This document shows positions 1-12,677 of a stretch of DNA of 64,000 nt, in pieces. Source of the DNA: Absidia repens. Taxonomy: Eukaryota > Mucoromycota > Mucoromycetes > Mucorales > Cunninghamellaceae. The first letter of the stretch is position 1, and the number at the start of each line of letters is the position of its first letter. Position numbers and translations under genes: made by a program. The stretch is from the NCBI GenBank assembly GCA_002105175.1, contig MCGE01000012.1:682001-746000 (forward strand), in the 5' to 3' direction. The notes under the pieces were generated by a model. That model did no database searches, was not told where the DNA came from, and worked only from the letters and a program-made list of their open reading frames with translations.

Positions 1-680
1 AATGAAGGCTTCAAAAAAGCCAACTAAATGATGATTTAAGATCCTAGATCCAAAATGAAAGGGTTTCCCCATGCATCTTGTAATCTCTGAGTTGAAACCC
101 CTTCTAAACTAGTCCTGATACTATTCTATGTCCAACATAACCCCATAGAAGTTGAATGGTGAAGAAAAAATAAAGGTAAAAAAAAAGAAATTAAAAGAAA
201 GAGAGAAGGTGGAAAGAAAGGTAAATAAACATTCACGTGGGCGGGACTTGAAATGTTTTTGCTCTCTCGTAAGGATTTGGTTTGCAATCTTTTTTTATTT
301 CTTATTTTCCTTTTAACAACATTTAATACCATGCAACATAATTATCATGGTGTTCCTCGTATCATGGCAGCAATAATCTGTAAGGCGGCTCTTTCTTTCT
401 CTTTATATACATATATTTACAGTAACCTACACCACTCAACAGCGGTGACATTGTGGTTTACTCTTTTTTTTTTCTTTTTCCTACAGAACTATTACCATTA
501 TGTATCTACAATCTCTTTTTTAGGCAACTGTCACCATTCAGCATCGATAGCATGGTGGTTCTCCTCTCATGACCTCCTCTTTAAAATAGTTTGTCACACA
601 CCGTAGAATGACCGGATCATTCACTGTAGAATAGCTTATCACTCACTGTGCAACTGGTTACTCCCCTAGTTTATTTCACG
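1..680 (-). repeat. Dispersed repeat family copy 1 (truncated by window edge)
   Basis: Bases 1-260 match, with scattered differences, the copies near 1880, 42350, 48540 and 52600/58069. The shared block runs from a GCCAACTAA segment through GAAAGGGTTTCCCCATGCA and TTCTAAACTAGTCCTGA to an A-rich stretch, then a CACGTGGGCGGGACTTGAAA box at 234-253. From about 340 to 680 come degenerate sub-repeats of the type CACCATTCA...ATGGTGGTTCTC and GTAGAATAGCTTATCACTCA, also present after copies 6 and 7. No protein is encoded. Strand is defined by the copies near 11.5 and 28.9 kb being plus. Confidence 0.75.
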
Positions 681-1735
681 TTATACATTTTCGACAACAT
701 TTTTTTTTTTTTTTCACTCTATATGTCTTCAATGAATGTCTTGAATAGTTTGAATAGTTTATAATAAATCATACAGTGTTTTTAGGTGATATAAAGATGT
801 TCTTCCACAGATGCAGTTTGGTAGCCCGCCCTATCAAACCTTCTTCTTCAGATATCTAGGAACTTACCATCACCCAGGCTTTCTCTCACACGCAAAGCTG
901 TTACACCCTGATAATTCTACTTTATGTTATCACAAATAAAGGACTCATCTGGTTTTGTGTGATGTTCAGTATATTGATAAAAAATATACTGTTGCTTCTC
1001 TGCGTCTACTCCATCTAACACCTCGCAAAAGAATATCACTCTATTTCGATTAAAAGGGTACATATAAAGAGTTCGAGAAAAAAGAACTTAATTTAGCACT
1101 TTGTAGCTACAAAATACCAAACGGTCTACAATAGACAGCTTACTTCATATAGTCATGTTAAAAACAATAACGACAAAAGATAGGACAAGTTTTCTGAGTA
1201 GTATATATTAAAAAAATAGTCATGGTGGACGAATAAAAAAAAAATACAATAATAAACTTGTAAAATAAAGTAAAGTAAGTTGATTGATGGGTTGCGAAAG
1301 TTATTGAAGAGAAATGTATCTGTTGTATCACAATCGACGCACATTGGATTTACTCAATAAGGGACAACGAGGATAAAATTTTCCTACCAAGAACAAATCG
1401 ATAGACTCTTTGGAAGCACCAAGGATCTCCAACTCGTGTTTTTTTTTTTTTTTTTTTACTGGAAAATGGGTCTCATTGTCCAGTTATCCCAACTGTGTCT
1501 AGCCATATTGACACAGTTTTTTGACTATTTGCAACAAAAACTAGGGTTTAAGTATAGTGAGATAGAAAAAGAACCTTCACAGTGACAAAAACCACAGGCA
1601 AAAGATACAATATAGTAGATATACATGGATTTCATAATAATAAAAAAAGAGGACATACAGTATTTGATTGCCTCATAAGTATAAACAGTTACAAGTAGCA
1701 TTAATTTAAAGAAGGACTATGTATCAAGTGACTGA
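681..1735. other. Intergenic, no gene seen
   Basis: AT-rich sequence with T or A homopolymers (around 700 and 1440). The small open frames here lack splice signals and any recognisable protein pattern. I see nothing else to annotate. Confidence 0.6.
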
Positions 1736-2260
1736 AGTGTAAGAAGTGGATATATTTTATTGAAAATGAATATAAACAGGGAGGCATCTATCTATTGCAC
1801 AAGGTGAGAGAGGGACTACTATGACATATTTCATTGAGATAAGTGAACATAGATATATATACAGACTATAGATTAGCTAATCCTAAACAAAGTTAATGGA
1901 GGTTCCAAAAAGCCAACATGGTGTTTGCAGATCCTAGAAAAAAAATGAAAGGGTTTCCAATGCACGTTGTAATCCCTGATCTGAAGATCCTTCTAAACTA
2001 TTCCTAGCACGAATTTATGTCCAATATAAGCCTATAGAAGTTGAATGGTGAAGAAAAAATAAAGGAGAAAAAAAAAAGGATTGAGCCAAAAAAAAAAAAA
2101 AGGACGACATAAAGCAACGTGAACGGGCTTTGAAATATCTCCTGTGATTCTTCACTAAACTGCTCCAAGACATCCTTTCAGATATAACAATAACAGTAAT
2201 AAAAAATGATCTTGAATATGACATGTGGTTTTTTATTTACAAAATATATCAGTGATTGTC
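1736..2260 (-). repeat. Dispersed repeat family copy 2
   Basis: A diverged copy in the same orientation as copy 1. The core at 1895-2060 has the GCCAAC, GAAAGGGTTTCC and CTTCTAAACTA landmarks and the GTTGAATGGTGAAGAAAAAATAAAG-type segment in the same order. The CACGTG box is not intact. It lies within 140 bases of the 3' end of the large minus-strand gene, so it may supply 3' untranslated sequence. Confidence 0.7.
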
Positions 2261-2398
2261 ATGAACCATCAACTTCTTTTCATTCAAATAACTGAAATAA
2301 ATCAACAAACAATAAAAATTGATAGCAAATATACTATTGACAAAAAAGAATACTAATAATAATAATCTATAATTCCTAACTACTTTTCTAATACTTTT

Positions 2399-5300
2399 CT
2401 ACAAGTCCCATACAATTTCAGTCATGAATACCGTGGTCGTTTGCCGGGTGTCACCAATCGCATCCAGATCATCCACATGGATCATAATTTGTTCAGGTAG
2501 ATTATCTTCAGGATTTGCCAACGCCACTGTCAATGACAAAGATTCACCGGGTAAGACTTCACCAGTGTTATCAGGAGCCAAATGAGAAATGTCGATCAGT
2601 TGTTCAGCGGGAAATTCAGTAGGCCCTTCGATAGTCACCTTGAATCGTAGAGGTACTTTGCTTGCATGATTGGTGATAATGAGCGGATAACTTTCAGGTA
2701 CACAAACCGCTGGCGTTGAATTGATAGATAGTTGATCGTCGTCCATCCCAGAATAATCCGCTGAATATTGTTTGCCACTACTGCTTTCATCGCCGCCTTT
2801 GTCCCGTTGTTGTTGCTGCTGCTGTTCACGATAGTAAGTTACCAACTTGAAATCCAGTCGCCGTTCACTAAGAGAAAAGGTAGGCGTGTCCACCAAATAA
2901 CTTCGCACAGGTATAACTTCACGGACTGTTTGATCTTCGTCCTTTGGTCGAGTAGTCACCCATAGATTGGCCAAAATAACACCAGTTGTATCATTCGTCA
3001 GATCAGGTCGATCCAATGGGAGTCGTGTTGCTTCATTTGGCGATGCCCGGACCCTGACTTCCATCTTCCCTTGTGCACTGACTGTAATGCCACCCTTTAA
3101 TGGTGAGTTAGAATACCTTGATAAAACGTCCAATTTGATGTAATCTGAAAGATCAGTGGATAAGTCGGCCCCAATTTCAAAACGTATATCATCATCAGTC
3201 GTGTTGCGTATAACAAACCAGTTGTCACAGGTCACGTTAGGATCAGGAATAGGGTGTTGTAGTGTTGGTAAAACCAATTCGCCATCTGTCAATCGACCAA
3301 AGCACAATTCAAATGTTGTCATAAGTGCTTTCAATCGTAGCATCATGTTATTACTGGGGTTTCGTTGATTGGTGATACGTATGTCAATTCGTCGATGTCC
3401 CGATGTTTGATTTTCCATAGCCCGCGCATCCAAAGTCCCTTCCAGAGTTTGTAGTTTCCTTGCAGGTACATAATAATTCTTGTCCCAGTTCATAAGCGCC
3501 ACACCATTTTTGTCCAAAGGCACAAAATTGAGGAAGGATGATGCTTGAACATTGTAAGACACAGGAACATCAGCCAAATTTCGCACAGAGAATTGGAATT
3601 TTGTTGGCTTCCAAGAGTTGACATGCCCAACCTTCCCGAGATCAATTCTTTCCACAGATAAAGCAGCCAGAGATACACAGAAAAGAGCTTGTAATTCTAG
3701 TGCCATGACTTCCACTTGTTGCCGAGCATCATAGATTACCAACATACCATTCAGAGATCCACTGCGTCCTTGCAATGCGAGAGACCGCGCTTCGACTGAG
3801 AGTTTGTGTACTGATGGACAGTGTAGCTGTATCCGCATGCGTTGACCAGGTTGGAGTGCGGTTTGTTCACTACATTCGGAGAAAGGCGACACCAAAGTTA
3901 CCGCTACCGAGTGCGTCGTCTGTTTCTTGCCTTGATCCTGTACCATCCACATAGCTTTCACATCAACATCACTTCCTGCTGATAATAACATAGGTTGTCC
4001 CGACGTATTTGCCACTTCTATTTCACGAATATACAACCTTTGTTCATCTTGCGGTGGGAGTTGTATCATCTTGAGTTTCGGTGTTGTATCATCATTTCCA
4101 TTTATATTGTCGCTGTTGTTGTCGTTGGCATCATCGGCTTTGTTGTTGTTTTCAGGGCATATATAGATACTTTCCCATTTCAATGTGCGCAAGGGATAGG
4201 CTTCCCGATGATTTGAGTGATAAGATGTATCCAAAGCTACTTGTCGAGAAGGTATCGATAAGAGATCCATTTTTCCACAATCCACAAAAAGTCGGACTTC
4301 AATTTCAAAAACTTCCTTGCTGTTGTGCATGTTGGTGACCAATAATCGTTCATTCAATAAACCATATCGATAAGAGTATATTCGGAAAGTGATTTGCGCT
4401 AAAGAGGTAGTCAAAGCATCACCATAATTTTCATCATCGTCATATTCATCGCCTTGAATACCATCTCTAGTCAACTGATGTGATTTCAGAGCTCCAGTGC
4501 CATCCTTCCATCCATTCAAGGTACCACCACGCCGATCCAAAACCACATTTCCACTTGTGCATTCCACTTCATAATCCAAAGGCAGTTGCCCAGATTTGTT
4601 TTGGATAGTAAATGCCCCATAAAATTCCTCATGCAACAGATCTGTGTAGCCTAGATTGATGACTTGGTGAGATACTTGCAGATGAGATTGGCCAATGATA
4701 GAAGTAAATTTCACAGTTTGTGTCCACATAAGGTTCATCACAGAATCTTGACCATTTTCACCTGTAGCGTCGCCAATACGATCACCGTCCTTGTCAGCAT
4801 CATCATCCTTGGTATATATGGAGAATTTAATTCCACCAACTAATTCACGACATTCATCTTCAGAGTTGCCCAAATAGCCGGTCAAAAGATTTGGTTGCAC
4901 AGCCACCCACACCGTTGACATATCACCGTGCTTGAAAGGCATCATTTCCACAAGACCCCGTTTTCCAAATTCGTCCATAAAGATGAGCACCTGATGTGAT
5001 AGATTGCTTTGGCAAGTGATATAGATATCTTCGTTTGTGATATTCTTGACCAATAGAGGCGTGACTTGAGAATATTTGTTGCCGGGATCCACATATGAGA
5101 AGCCAAGATCCAACTCCCCGTTTGTATCTTCAGAGAGAGAGGGAAACGATAAATATTGTTTGCGGTGGACAAGAATATGAAGTGTGAATTTCTGCATAGT
5201 CATGGTGTCATCGTTTCGTATATATAAAGTATGCTGCTGTTTGCCGACTGTTGTGGGTAAGATGTCAAATAAAATTTTTCGAGTTTCCGATGGTCCCAAA

Positions 5301-8300
5301 GGCGTAGTTTCAGTTGGATAAATAAAAAAGTCTTCTTCATTGTCATCGTCTACCACAAAGCTGTACCGTAATGGCTGCTCCGACTTATTGGTGACACGTA
5401 CATAGAATGTTGATTGTTGATCCACTTCTACTTTTCCTCCATCAAATGTTGTTCGTTCCAGCACAAGTGATTCTTCTGATTCGGTTCCATTGATCGTTGG
5501 TGGTAAAATGGCCGCTAAAGCTGCAGGAGGCAGCGTTGCTGATGGTGATTTAGGTGGTGATGTGGTTGCTGCTTGTTGCCCTTCCAATGCTAGCTCGTGG
5601 TTGTAGTCCGCTTGGTTCTTGCAAATCAATGCCGAGTACATGATGCTCTTGCAAACATCAGTGTTCTTGTATTCATGGACCAAAATTCGTCCCCTGACTT
5701 GTAAAGGAGGCACATCTGTATTTTGATAGGATTCACCTTGCTTCAATGGTCGCACCACCGCCTTGAGATACACAGTGATTGTTTTTGTAGCATGAGGGTC
5801 CAATGGAAAAACCACACTTTCCGATGTTTTCTTGAATATCATAGCTGTCAAATCCTTGCCGCTGCTGCTATTGCTACTACCACCAGTTGCATCCTTTGTT
5901 GTTGATGTTGTATTTGAATCCGCTTCACCTGAAGATGTAGAAGTCGATGTTGTTGTTGCACCATCATCTTTATACTTGGCCAATTTCTTCATGTATTTGT
6001 TGATCTTGTCTGGTTGATTTTTCCGCCGAGCGATTTTGAGCTTTTGTTCCCAATTTTCAATTTCTTCTTCGGCTTCTTTGGACAATGTCTTTTTCGATTC
6101 ATCATCATCCACCACAAAGTCAAATTCGCCGAAGTAACATCCAAATATCGCCTCATTGGGATCCACCCGTACTTCAAACATCCTTGATTGCTTGTTGGTA
6201 TTGGTGACTACAATTGTTTCAGTGCGGGCACACATATGATCCACAAGGCAAGGTCCAAATACCATTTCCAATGATTGTATAAAGAATGTTGAAGGTTTTC
6301 GCACAATAGCCTTGAGTGACAACACCTGATCATTGCATCGGTCACGAATATTTTCCACAGTCAGTTTTTCCATAAATGTACCAGGCAATGTTGGCTCAAA
6401 TGTGAATTCAATTTCCCGTTTGCCAAAAGAGCGTACAACACCATAACGTCCAGCACCAAGATCAATGTCACCAGAAGCAATTGAACCGGATTTTCGGATG
6501 GCATATAACAAAGGCGTTTCACTGCGATTGTGTAACACGATCGATTTGGCATGTCGTTCATTTCGTTCCACCATCCCAAAATTGATATTCCTTTGTCCCA
6601 AATCCATTGTTGATCGACATAGCTGCGCACGGACAATGACTTCACGTAATGGAATATTCGATTGATCCAAGTCCAATAAATTTTCAAATTCCGTCTGTTC
6701 AATATTGCGATCGAAGTCCACCAAACGTAAAAAGATACGACCGTCCTGCTTCTTGGGCGCACTTTTGACATGAGTATTGGTTTCACCATTGGGAGTAAAG
6801 ACGATCACAACTTCTTCTTCGCCTTCCGGATCCACATGGACGAGAGAGGTTTGTACCAGGTCACCTTTTTCAATCAGTCTATCAAGTTCGCGCCGCCACG
6901 CCAATTGATGCCGTACAAATTGTTCTTCTGCAGCTTGTTTGGGAAACAGAGGAGGGGGAGCTTTTGATCCATGTTCCAGTACTGATAAAAGGTCTTCGAA
7001 AGGCACACGAGATTTTCCAGCAATATCAGACCAATCCAAGTTTTTCCGTGATTTGTATCGCGCCGCTGTGATTCCCATGGGTCGATGATTGTACTGACTT
7101 TTTCGCTTGTGCTGAGTGCCCCTTAAATGTCCATTAGCATTGCCATTGCTGTTGCCATTGCTGTTGCTTGACACAGACCCACCGCTAATACTGCCTCCGT
7201 TGCCACTGCCACCATTCCCATTAGACCGTTTTTTGTCGCTTTGGTCTTGTTGAGAGGTCACACCAGCTTTGTCACGTAGATCATTGAGTTCCTTTTTGTT
7301 GATAGATCGCAATAAACGACGTTTCCCACTCTTGTTCTGTTGCGGGGGTGTTGCCAAATCCAAATACGCAGTGGACGAGAATGTAGCACGGTCAGCACGG
7401 AGTATACGCCTTTGTTGCTGATGTTCATGAGACATTGTGTTTCCAAATCCATTGCTGCTGTTGTTGATGTTGCTGTTGTTGATGTGATTGATATTGTCTT
7501 TTTCCAATAACATCCGATGCAGTTGCAATCGACGATCTTTCTTCTTTGTACTGATATCTTGATTCGACGTTGATGAGGATGACAGAGCATGTTGTGGAGA
7601 TGGAGATGTTGGTGTTTTTGAATCAGTTTCTTTGGCATTTGAATTCTTGCCGTCTTTGTTGCCACGCTTCTTCTTCACATAAATAACCAGATCTTGAGGA
7701 AAGGATGTAGTGATATCCAGAGTCAACGGCTTGCTACGAATATTTTCCACCGTAAATGTACGCAGCGATGGTGAATTGAGAGCAATTGATCCAAAATCCA
7801 AATAATTGGCTCCAGTGGCAGTAAGAATCCGATAAAACAGAGAATGGAAGGTGACTCTGTTCTTGTCGATGTTGGTGCTTTGTACTTCGATAATTTGATC
7901 GTTGTCATTGTTCAGATAGTTGACCAGAGTGATTTGTTTTCGGTATTCAGGATTCACCTTTCGTGGGTATAGATCCAGTTTGAGTTCGACATAGCTTCGT
8001 GGTTGTATAACTATTTCACCCCGTAGACAGTTGAGCACCTTTGATGAGAACTCCAATTCCACTCTTGCCAAAATATCAGATCGGTTGAAGATGTTGATGG
8101 GTATTGATTTGAGAGTGCCGACATCCGTATCACCAAAATTGATCTCCTTCGGGATCACCTCTACAAAAGACGTACAAGTCCTTGCCCTGCACTGGACAGA
8201 TTTCCGTTCCTTGGGTTCAGTACTTCGGTAAGTTCCATATTCCAACACAATCCGGAAATTTCGCCGTATCAGTTGTCCAGCATTGAAGTCTGTCAAATTT

Positions 8301-9830
8301 GCGTCTTTCCGAGGTCTATATGATACTTGCACCGTTCGTTCTTTTCCAGGCTTCAGTAGCAAATCTTCAATCCGAGAGTAGTTTTCAACAGGCTCTAAAT
8401 AAATATGAAAAAAAAGGAAATTAATGACAGCTCAAATAATTAACATTCCTTTGAAATAGGCACTTACGTGTTGTTGGTTGAGGTTTGACATCCAAGTCAC
8501 TAGCAGATCGTATTGGAGTTGCTGTCTGTGACGGTGTATGAATACGAACACCACCCCACACACTAGATGATTCCATTGATATTGGTGAAGAGGATCGCGA
8601 AAAATCACTATCGGTTGTCGAGAGATCGCTGTTGCTAGCAAGTGTTGCAATAGGAGTTCCCAAAGAAGATCGTTGTTCAGAGGAAGCGCCAATTTCATGC
8701 GAAGCATCCAAGCTTGATTTGATATCAAAGACCACATCAGCACCCTCAGGCAAAAACCGTACTTCCACAGGTGTTTCGCTAATGTTGTTAAGCACCATTT
8801 GTTGCATCGCCCAATGCCCGGAAATACAGTCACCAAAGTCAATCACATTGCCACTTGTCACCACCAAGGATTCCTTATGCGCCACGGACCGCACAATAGC
8901 ATGGATCTTGATTTGTACCACATTGCGAGCATCATTCAGGTTCTCCAACTGCAAATCATAGTTGTATTCGCCCACCTCCTTCGGAGTAAAAGTCACACGG
9001 ATTCTGCGGAAAGAACAGCCACTAATGGGTCCATAGAGTTGATCCAAAAGAGTCGCCCCGGTGTCAGCGTCAGTAAAATCAAGCCAGCCTTGTTGCAAGT
9101 CCACCGTATTCAACCTCCAATACAGATCAATGTCGGATTTGTTCTTCACCATAAAATCACGAGAGTATGCTTCCCCCATAACACAATCGTCGAAGTTGAT
9201 CCCAGTTTCAGTCACATCAGTCCATAAAGTTGATTGACACACACTTGCTCGGAATTTGATAGACTGCTGGTAGTCCGCCATGTTGGATACGACATCCACA
9301 TACCCAAAAAAGAATAAGCTGCCAGTAACGTTGAACCAGTTGAAGGTATCGGTTTCAGCGTTGTCCTGTGAGAAGATTGCGCCGCCATTCGTGCTAGTGT
9401 CGTCGTCATCCTCCCTTGGATCAGGTAGGAAACCGAGAATCAGTGGCTTCGTTTCATGAGGTTGAAGAGCCAGTTCATCGATATGATTCACAGTGTTGAA
9501 AACTTCGTTTCCAGGTTGTTGCTTTTGCTGACTGTCGCCGCCCGGAGTTTGATGCTGAAGCTGCTGAATTTGCTGTGACCATGCCACTGTATTGGTTGTT
9601 TGGTCGCCCACATCCCAATCCATCAAATTTTCGTTTTCAGTTTGGAAAGTGATTTGATTTCGTAGATTAGATCGCATACGCACCACTATAGAGCGATCCG
9701 TCAAGTTGCATATTGATAGTCTTTTCAAGGCGTGTAGTCCATTTCCGTATACTTGATCCAATGTCAGCCGTCCAGATACATCCACCAGTTCAAAAAGAGT
9801 TGTGTCTTCATTTTCATCTTGTCCAAACAT
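2399..9830 (-). CDS. Giant ASH/MSP-like Ig-domain repeat protein (2452 aa)
   Basis: Two exons, 9830-8468 and 8394-2399. The 73-base intron has GTAAGTG and TTTAG ends, and the joined frame is exactly 2453 codons. At least six segments share an ASH-type signature, a strand like (I/L)(N/D)FG followed by ..(V/I).N.S, for example INFDDCVMG near residue 211, IDFGDCISG near 333, INFGDTDVG near 538, LDFGSIAL near 653 and INFGMVERN near 1077. A basic Ser/Asn/Gly-rich insertion covers roughly residues 697-935, and there is a short polyQ near the C-terminus. No signal peptide or membrane span is visible. ASH tandem proteins elsewhere (HYDIN, CFAP47/65/74, DLEC1 types) are ciliary or centrosomal scaffolds. 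A role in a fungus without flagella is unknown; a spindle-pole or scaffold role is only a guess. The exact human counterpart cannot be assigned by eye. Confidence 0.88.
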
Positions 9831-11479
9831 TGAAGTTTTTGAAGGAATCGAAGGAGAGAATGATTAAACAAGTAATGAAGTAAATGAAGCAAAACAATTA
9901 ATGTAAAAAGAAGAAGAAAAATAATAAAGGGAGGAATAAAATAAAAGAATAGAAAAAAAAAAAAAAAAAGAAGAAGAAAAGGAAGGGAAACGGAAAGGTC
10001 GAAGATATATTATTTTCTCCGCCGCAGGCCCAAATTTAAAAAATTTACCCACAAATTCAATCCAGAATTCTAAAAGAAAAGGGTCTAGCAGATTGGTCCA
10101 TGCGAATATACAAATATGACCAGAGCACATGCACCCCCCCCCGTTGACTTCTATCATCTTGTCATGAATCTTCTAACAAATATTAGAGCCAATCAGCCTT
10201 TGCATCAGCAGTGTCATCCGATCTGGCTGTATATAACATCACTTGTAAACTGTATACGTTGATCAAAATAAAAGGAAGTCATACATAATGGACAAGACCA
10301 TTATAACAGATATTCAAATTGCCAAAATTGGTCAATTGAAAAATGATGAATTTGGGATTTGAGTATGGAATTGAAAGCACAAGGACGAAATTTTATCATC
10401 TTTTTCTTGACTGTATAGAGACCCTATGACGCACACAAGCAAGCAGGGGACCCACAGAAAAATTTAAAAGTTATTTCCTTTATGTTTTAAGAAATAGAAC
10501 CTGTAACCACGTAAGATGATATTAAAGGTGAAAGGCACAAAGTTAGGTGGTTGGATTTTTCGTCTTGAAAATAATAATAGCTTAGCTGGAAGCTGGTCGG
10601 TGGCAGCTGGTGAGTCCAGGATCTACGACAGCAAGACGTTTACAGTGCCTAACAAAAGGAATGTAATACGAGTAAGCTCACTGCCTTCCAGTTTGCTTCA
10701 CTCTTCCTATTTTTACGTGCTCATCGCTACTAATTTTTTATGCGCCCCTCACTATCCATTCTTCATGGCCACACCAAAACCATTTTTTAAAATCATTCAA
10801 GAAATTTTTCCCAATCCCTATTTTTTGAAGCCGTGTGTACAGTTGTAATACAGTAAATTAGGAAGAGCATTGAGCTCGATAGTAGGTTCATGTTGCCTCC
10901 TACCTAATCCTTTTTTTTTTTTTTTGTTTGTACCCACACATTTGCTTTTTACTTTTCTACTCGCACAAGCACGGTGCTGTTCATTATATATAGGCTCATT
11001 CTGTAAGACAAACGAAACTTTTGAGAAACTATATATGATAAAAGCAAAAAGACAAGGACTATTTTATTCAGCTGAACTGTAAACTATAATAGTTAATTTA
11101 GATAAACTGGCCTAATGATAATACTGCAGTTTGACACATATCTAAATGTGAGGCGATTACGGTAAGTGTGAAGTGTGTTAGGGTGAAGGAATCATGATCT
11201 GAATAAACATAATATTAGATAAGCAAGTTTAAAAAAAGAATGATATATCCTACGGTGAATCACAAACAATTCTACAGTGAAAAGGTTCCCTATACTAGGT
11301 CCTTTCCATTGTGTTTGCAACAGCAACAAAAGAAGAGACTAACCATGCCTCCAACATTGAATAATACCATAGTAGCTACTGTCATTAATAGAGAACCGTC
11401 ATGTTGATAATGTTGTATGTTGTAAAAAAAGAAAAGGGGCGCTCACTTTTGGTTCCATCAAAAGTCATGAGTCCACAAA
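9831..11479. other. Intergenic region upstream of the ASH-protein gene
   Basis: Contains an A-rich tract at 9953-9970 just upstream of the ATG (pyrimidine-rich on the sense strand), a C-run near 10134 and a T-run near 10912. Open frames of 60-110 codons here (for example 10516-10848) have no recognisable domain or intron pattern and are not called as genes. Confidence 0.5.
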
Positions 11480-12470
11480 AAAAAACAACTTCAAATCCCG
11501 CCCACGTGAATATTTGTTGTCGTTCGTCGCCCTCCTTCTTTTTGCTTTCTTTTCTTGCTTTCTTTAATTCTTCACAATTGTGATCTCTTTAAGACTTTGT
11601 GGACTTAGATTAGTGTCAGGACTAGGACGGACTTGTTTAGAAGGGGTTTCATCTCAGGGATTGCAACATGCACGGGGAATCCCTTTCAATTTGGATCTAG
11701 GATTTGGGACCACCATTAGATGACTTGTTTGAGTCTTTACTTGCTTAGATTAGTTTTAGTTTAGCCATAGTTCGTATCTATATCTGAATAAAATGTCTCC
11801 TTTTAGTTGATTCAATGAAAAATGTTCCATTAGTCTCGCATGTTTTATGAAATGGATTCCTCAATGAAAAATGTTCCATTAGTCTCTCACGTTTTATGAA
11901 ATGGATGGATACCCTTTTACAACAATCACCTTAGTTTGATAAGTACCGACCGTTATTGTGCTTCAATAAAATATTCTCTTTTTGTCTCTATCATGCCGTG
12001 AATAGTATATTAGCTTCACTTTACAGTTGCCACTTTAGATTAGTGTTAATCTTTCTTCAAATCTCACTTGAACCTCCGTCATTCTTCCTGCAATAGACCC
12101 TCCCACTAAATGCCTTGTTACCATGAGCTCTTCGTTTTTAATTCTAGTCTATACCAATACACTTCAATAGAATATGTCCTTTTATCAACTATCCTCTGAC
12201 ACATCATCTAGTGAACAATATCGCCATTATAATTGATTTATGAATGTCCTGCAAAGTATTTGCCCCCCCCTAGTTCATCGACTATGGCTCCGTTCCCTCT
12301 CTCTTAGAGTACATACTATCTAAGATAATAATATTCCTTCTTGACCAAACATATGTATTTTGCACTGTTTTCTAGCTCCTTTATTGAATACTTCCTCTAT
12401 TCCTCCGAGACCTAACTGTTGTCCAACAGTTCCAGCCACTCGTTAGACAAGACATACTGAAATATCCAGC
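11480..12470 (+). repeat. Dispersed repeat family copy 3 (long)
   Basis: Starts with TTCAAATCCCGCCCACGTGA (11490-11509), followed by a T-rich stretch, GTGTCAGGACTAG (11612), AGGGGTTTCATCTCAGGGAT (11642) and CTGAATAAAATGTCTCC (11783). A tandem duplication of about 47 bp (TCAATGAAAAATGTTCCATT twice, 11812-11900) follows. Further downstream, 12180-12290 matches 29550-29660 in copy 4, so the element is about 1 kb here. AATAAA motifs occur internally. No coding capacity seen. Confidence 0.75.
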
Positions 12471-12677
12471 TTGTCAAAAAAAAAAAAAAAAAAGACACCA
12501 ATCATAAAGCAATGCTAAATAACGTACATGAAGACAATATATATTTGATTGCTAAGAAAGTCAATAGAACCATTTTATTTTTACTTTTTTTTACAGATAT
12601 ATACAATATAAAAGAAGACAAAAGAATAGACTATAAGTAGGATATGAAGAGGGTAATGAATAAGCCAATCTAAACTA

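Noticed and set aside
6361..6789. 142-codon minus-strand frame
   Set aside because: Overlaps the 1997-codon exon of the ASH protein in another frame and shows no domain; a shadow.
11812..11900. Two tandem units considered as a CRISPR-like array
   Set aside because: Only two adjacent copies without spacers, inside a eukaryotic dispersed repeat.
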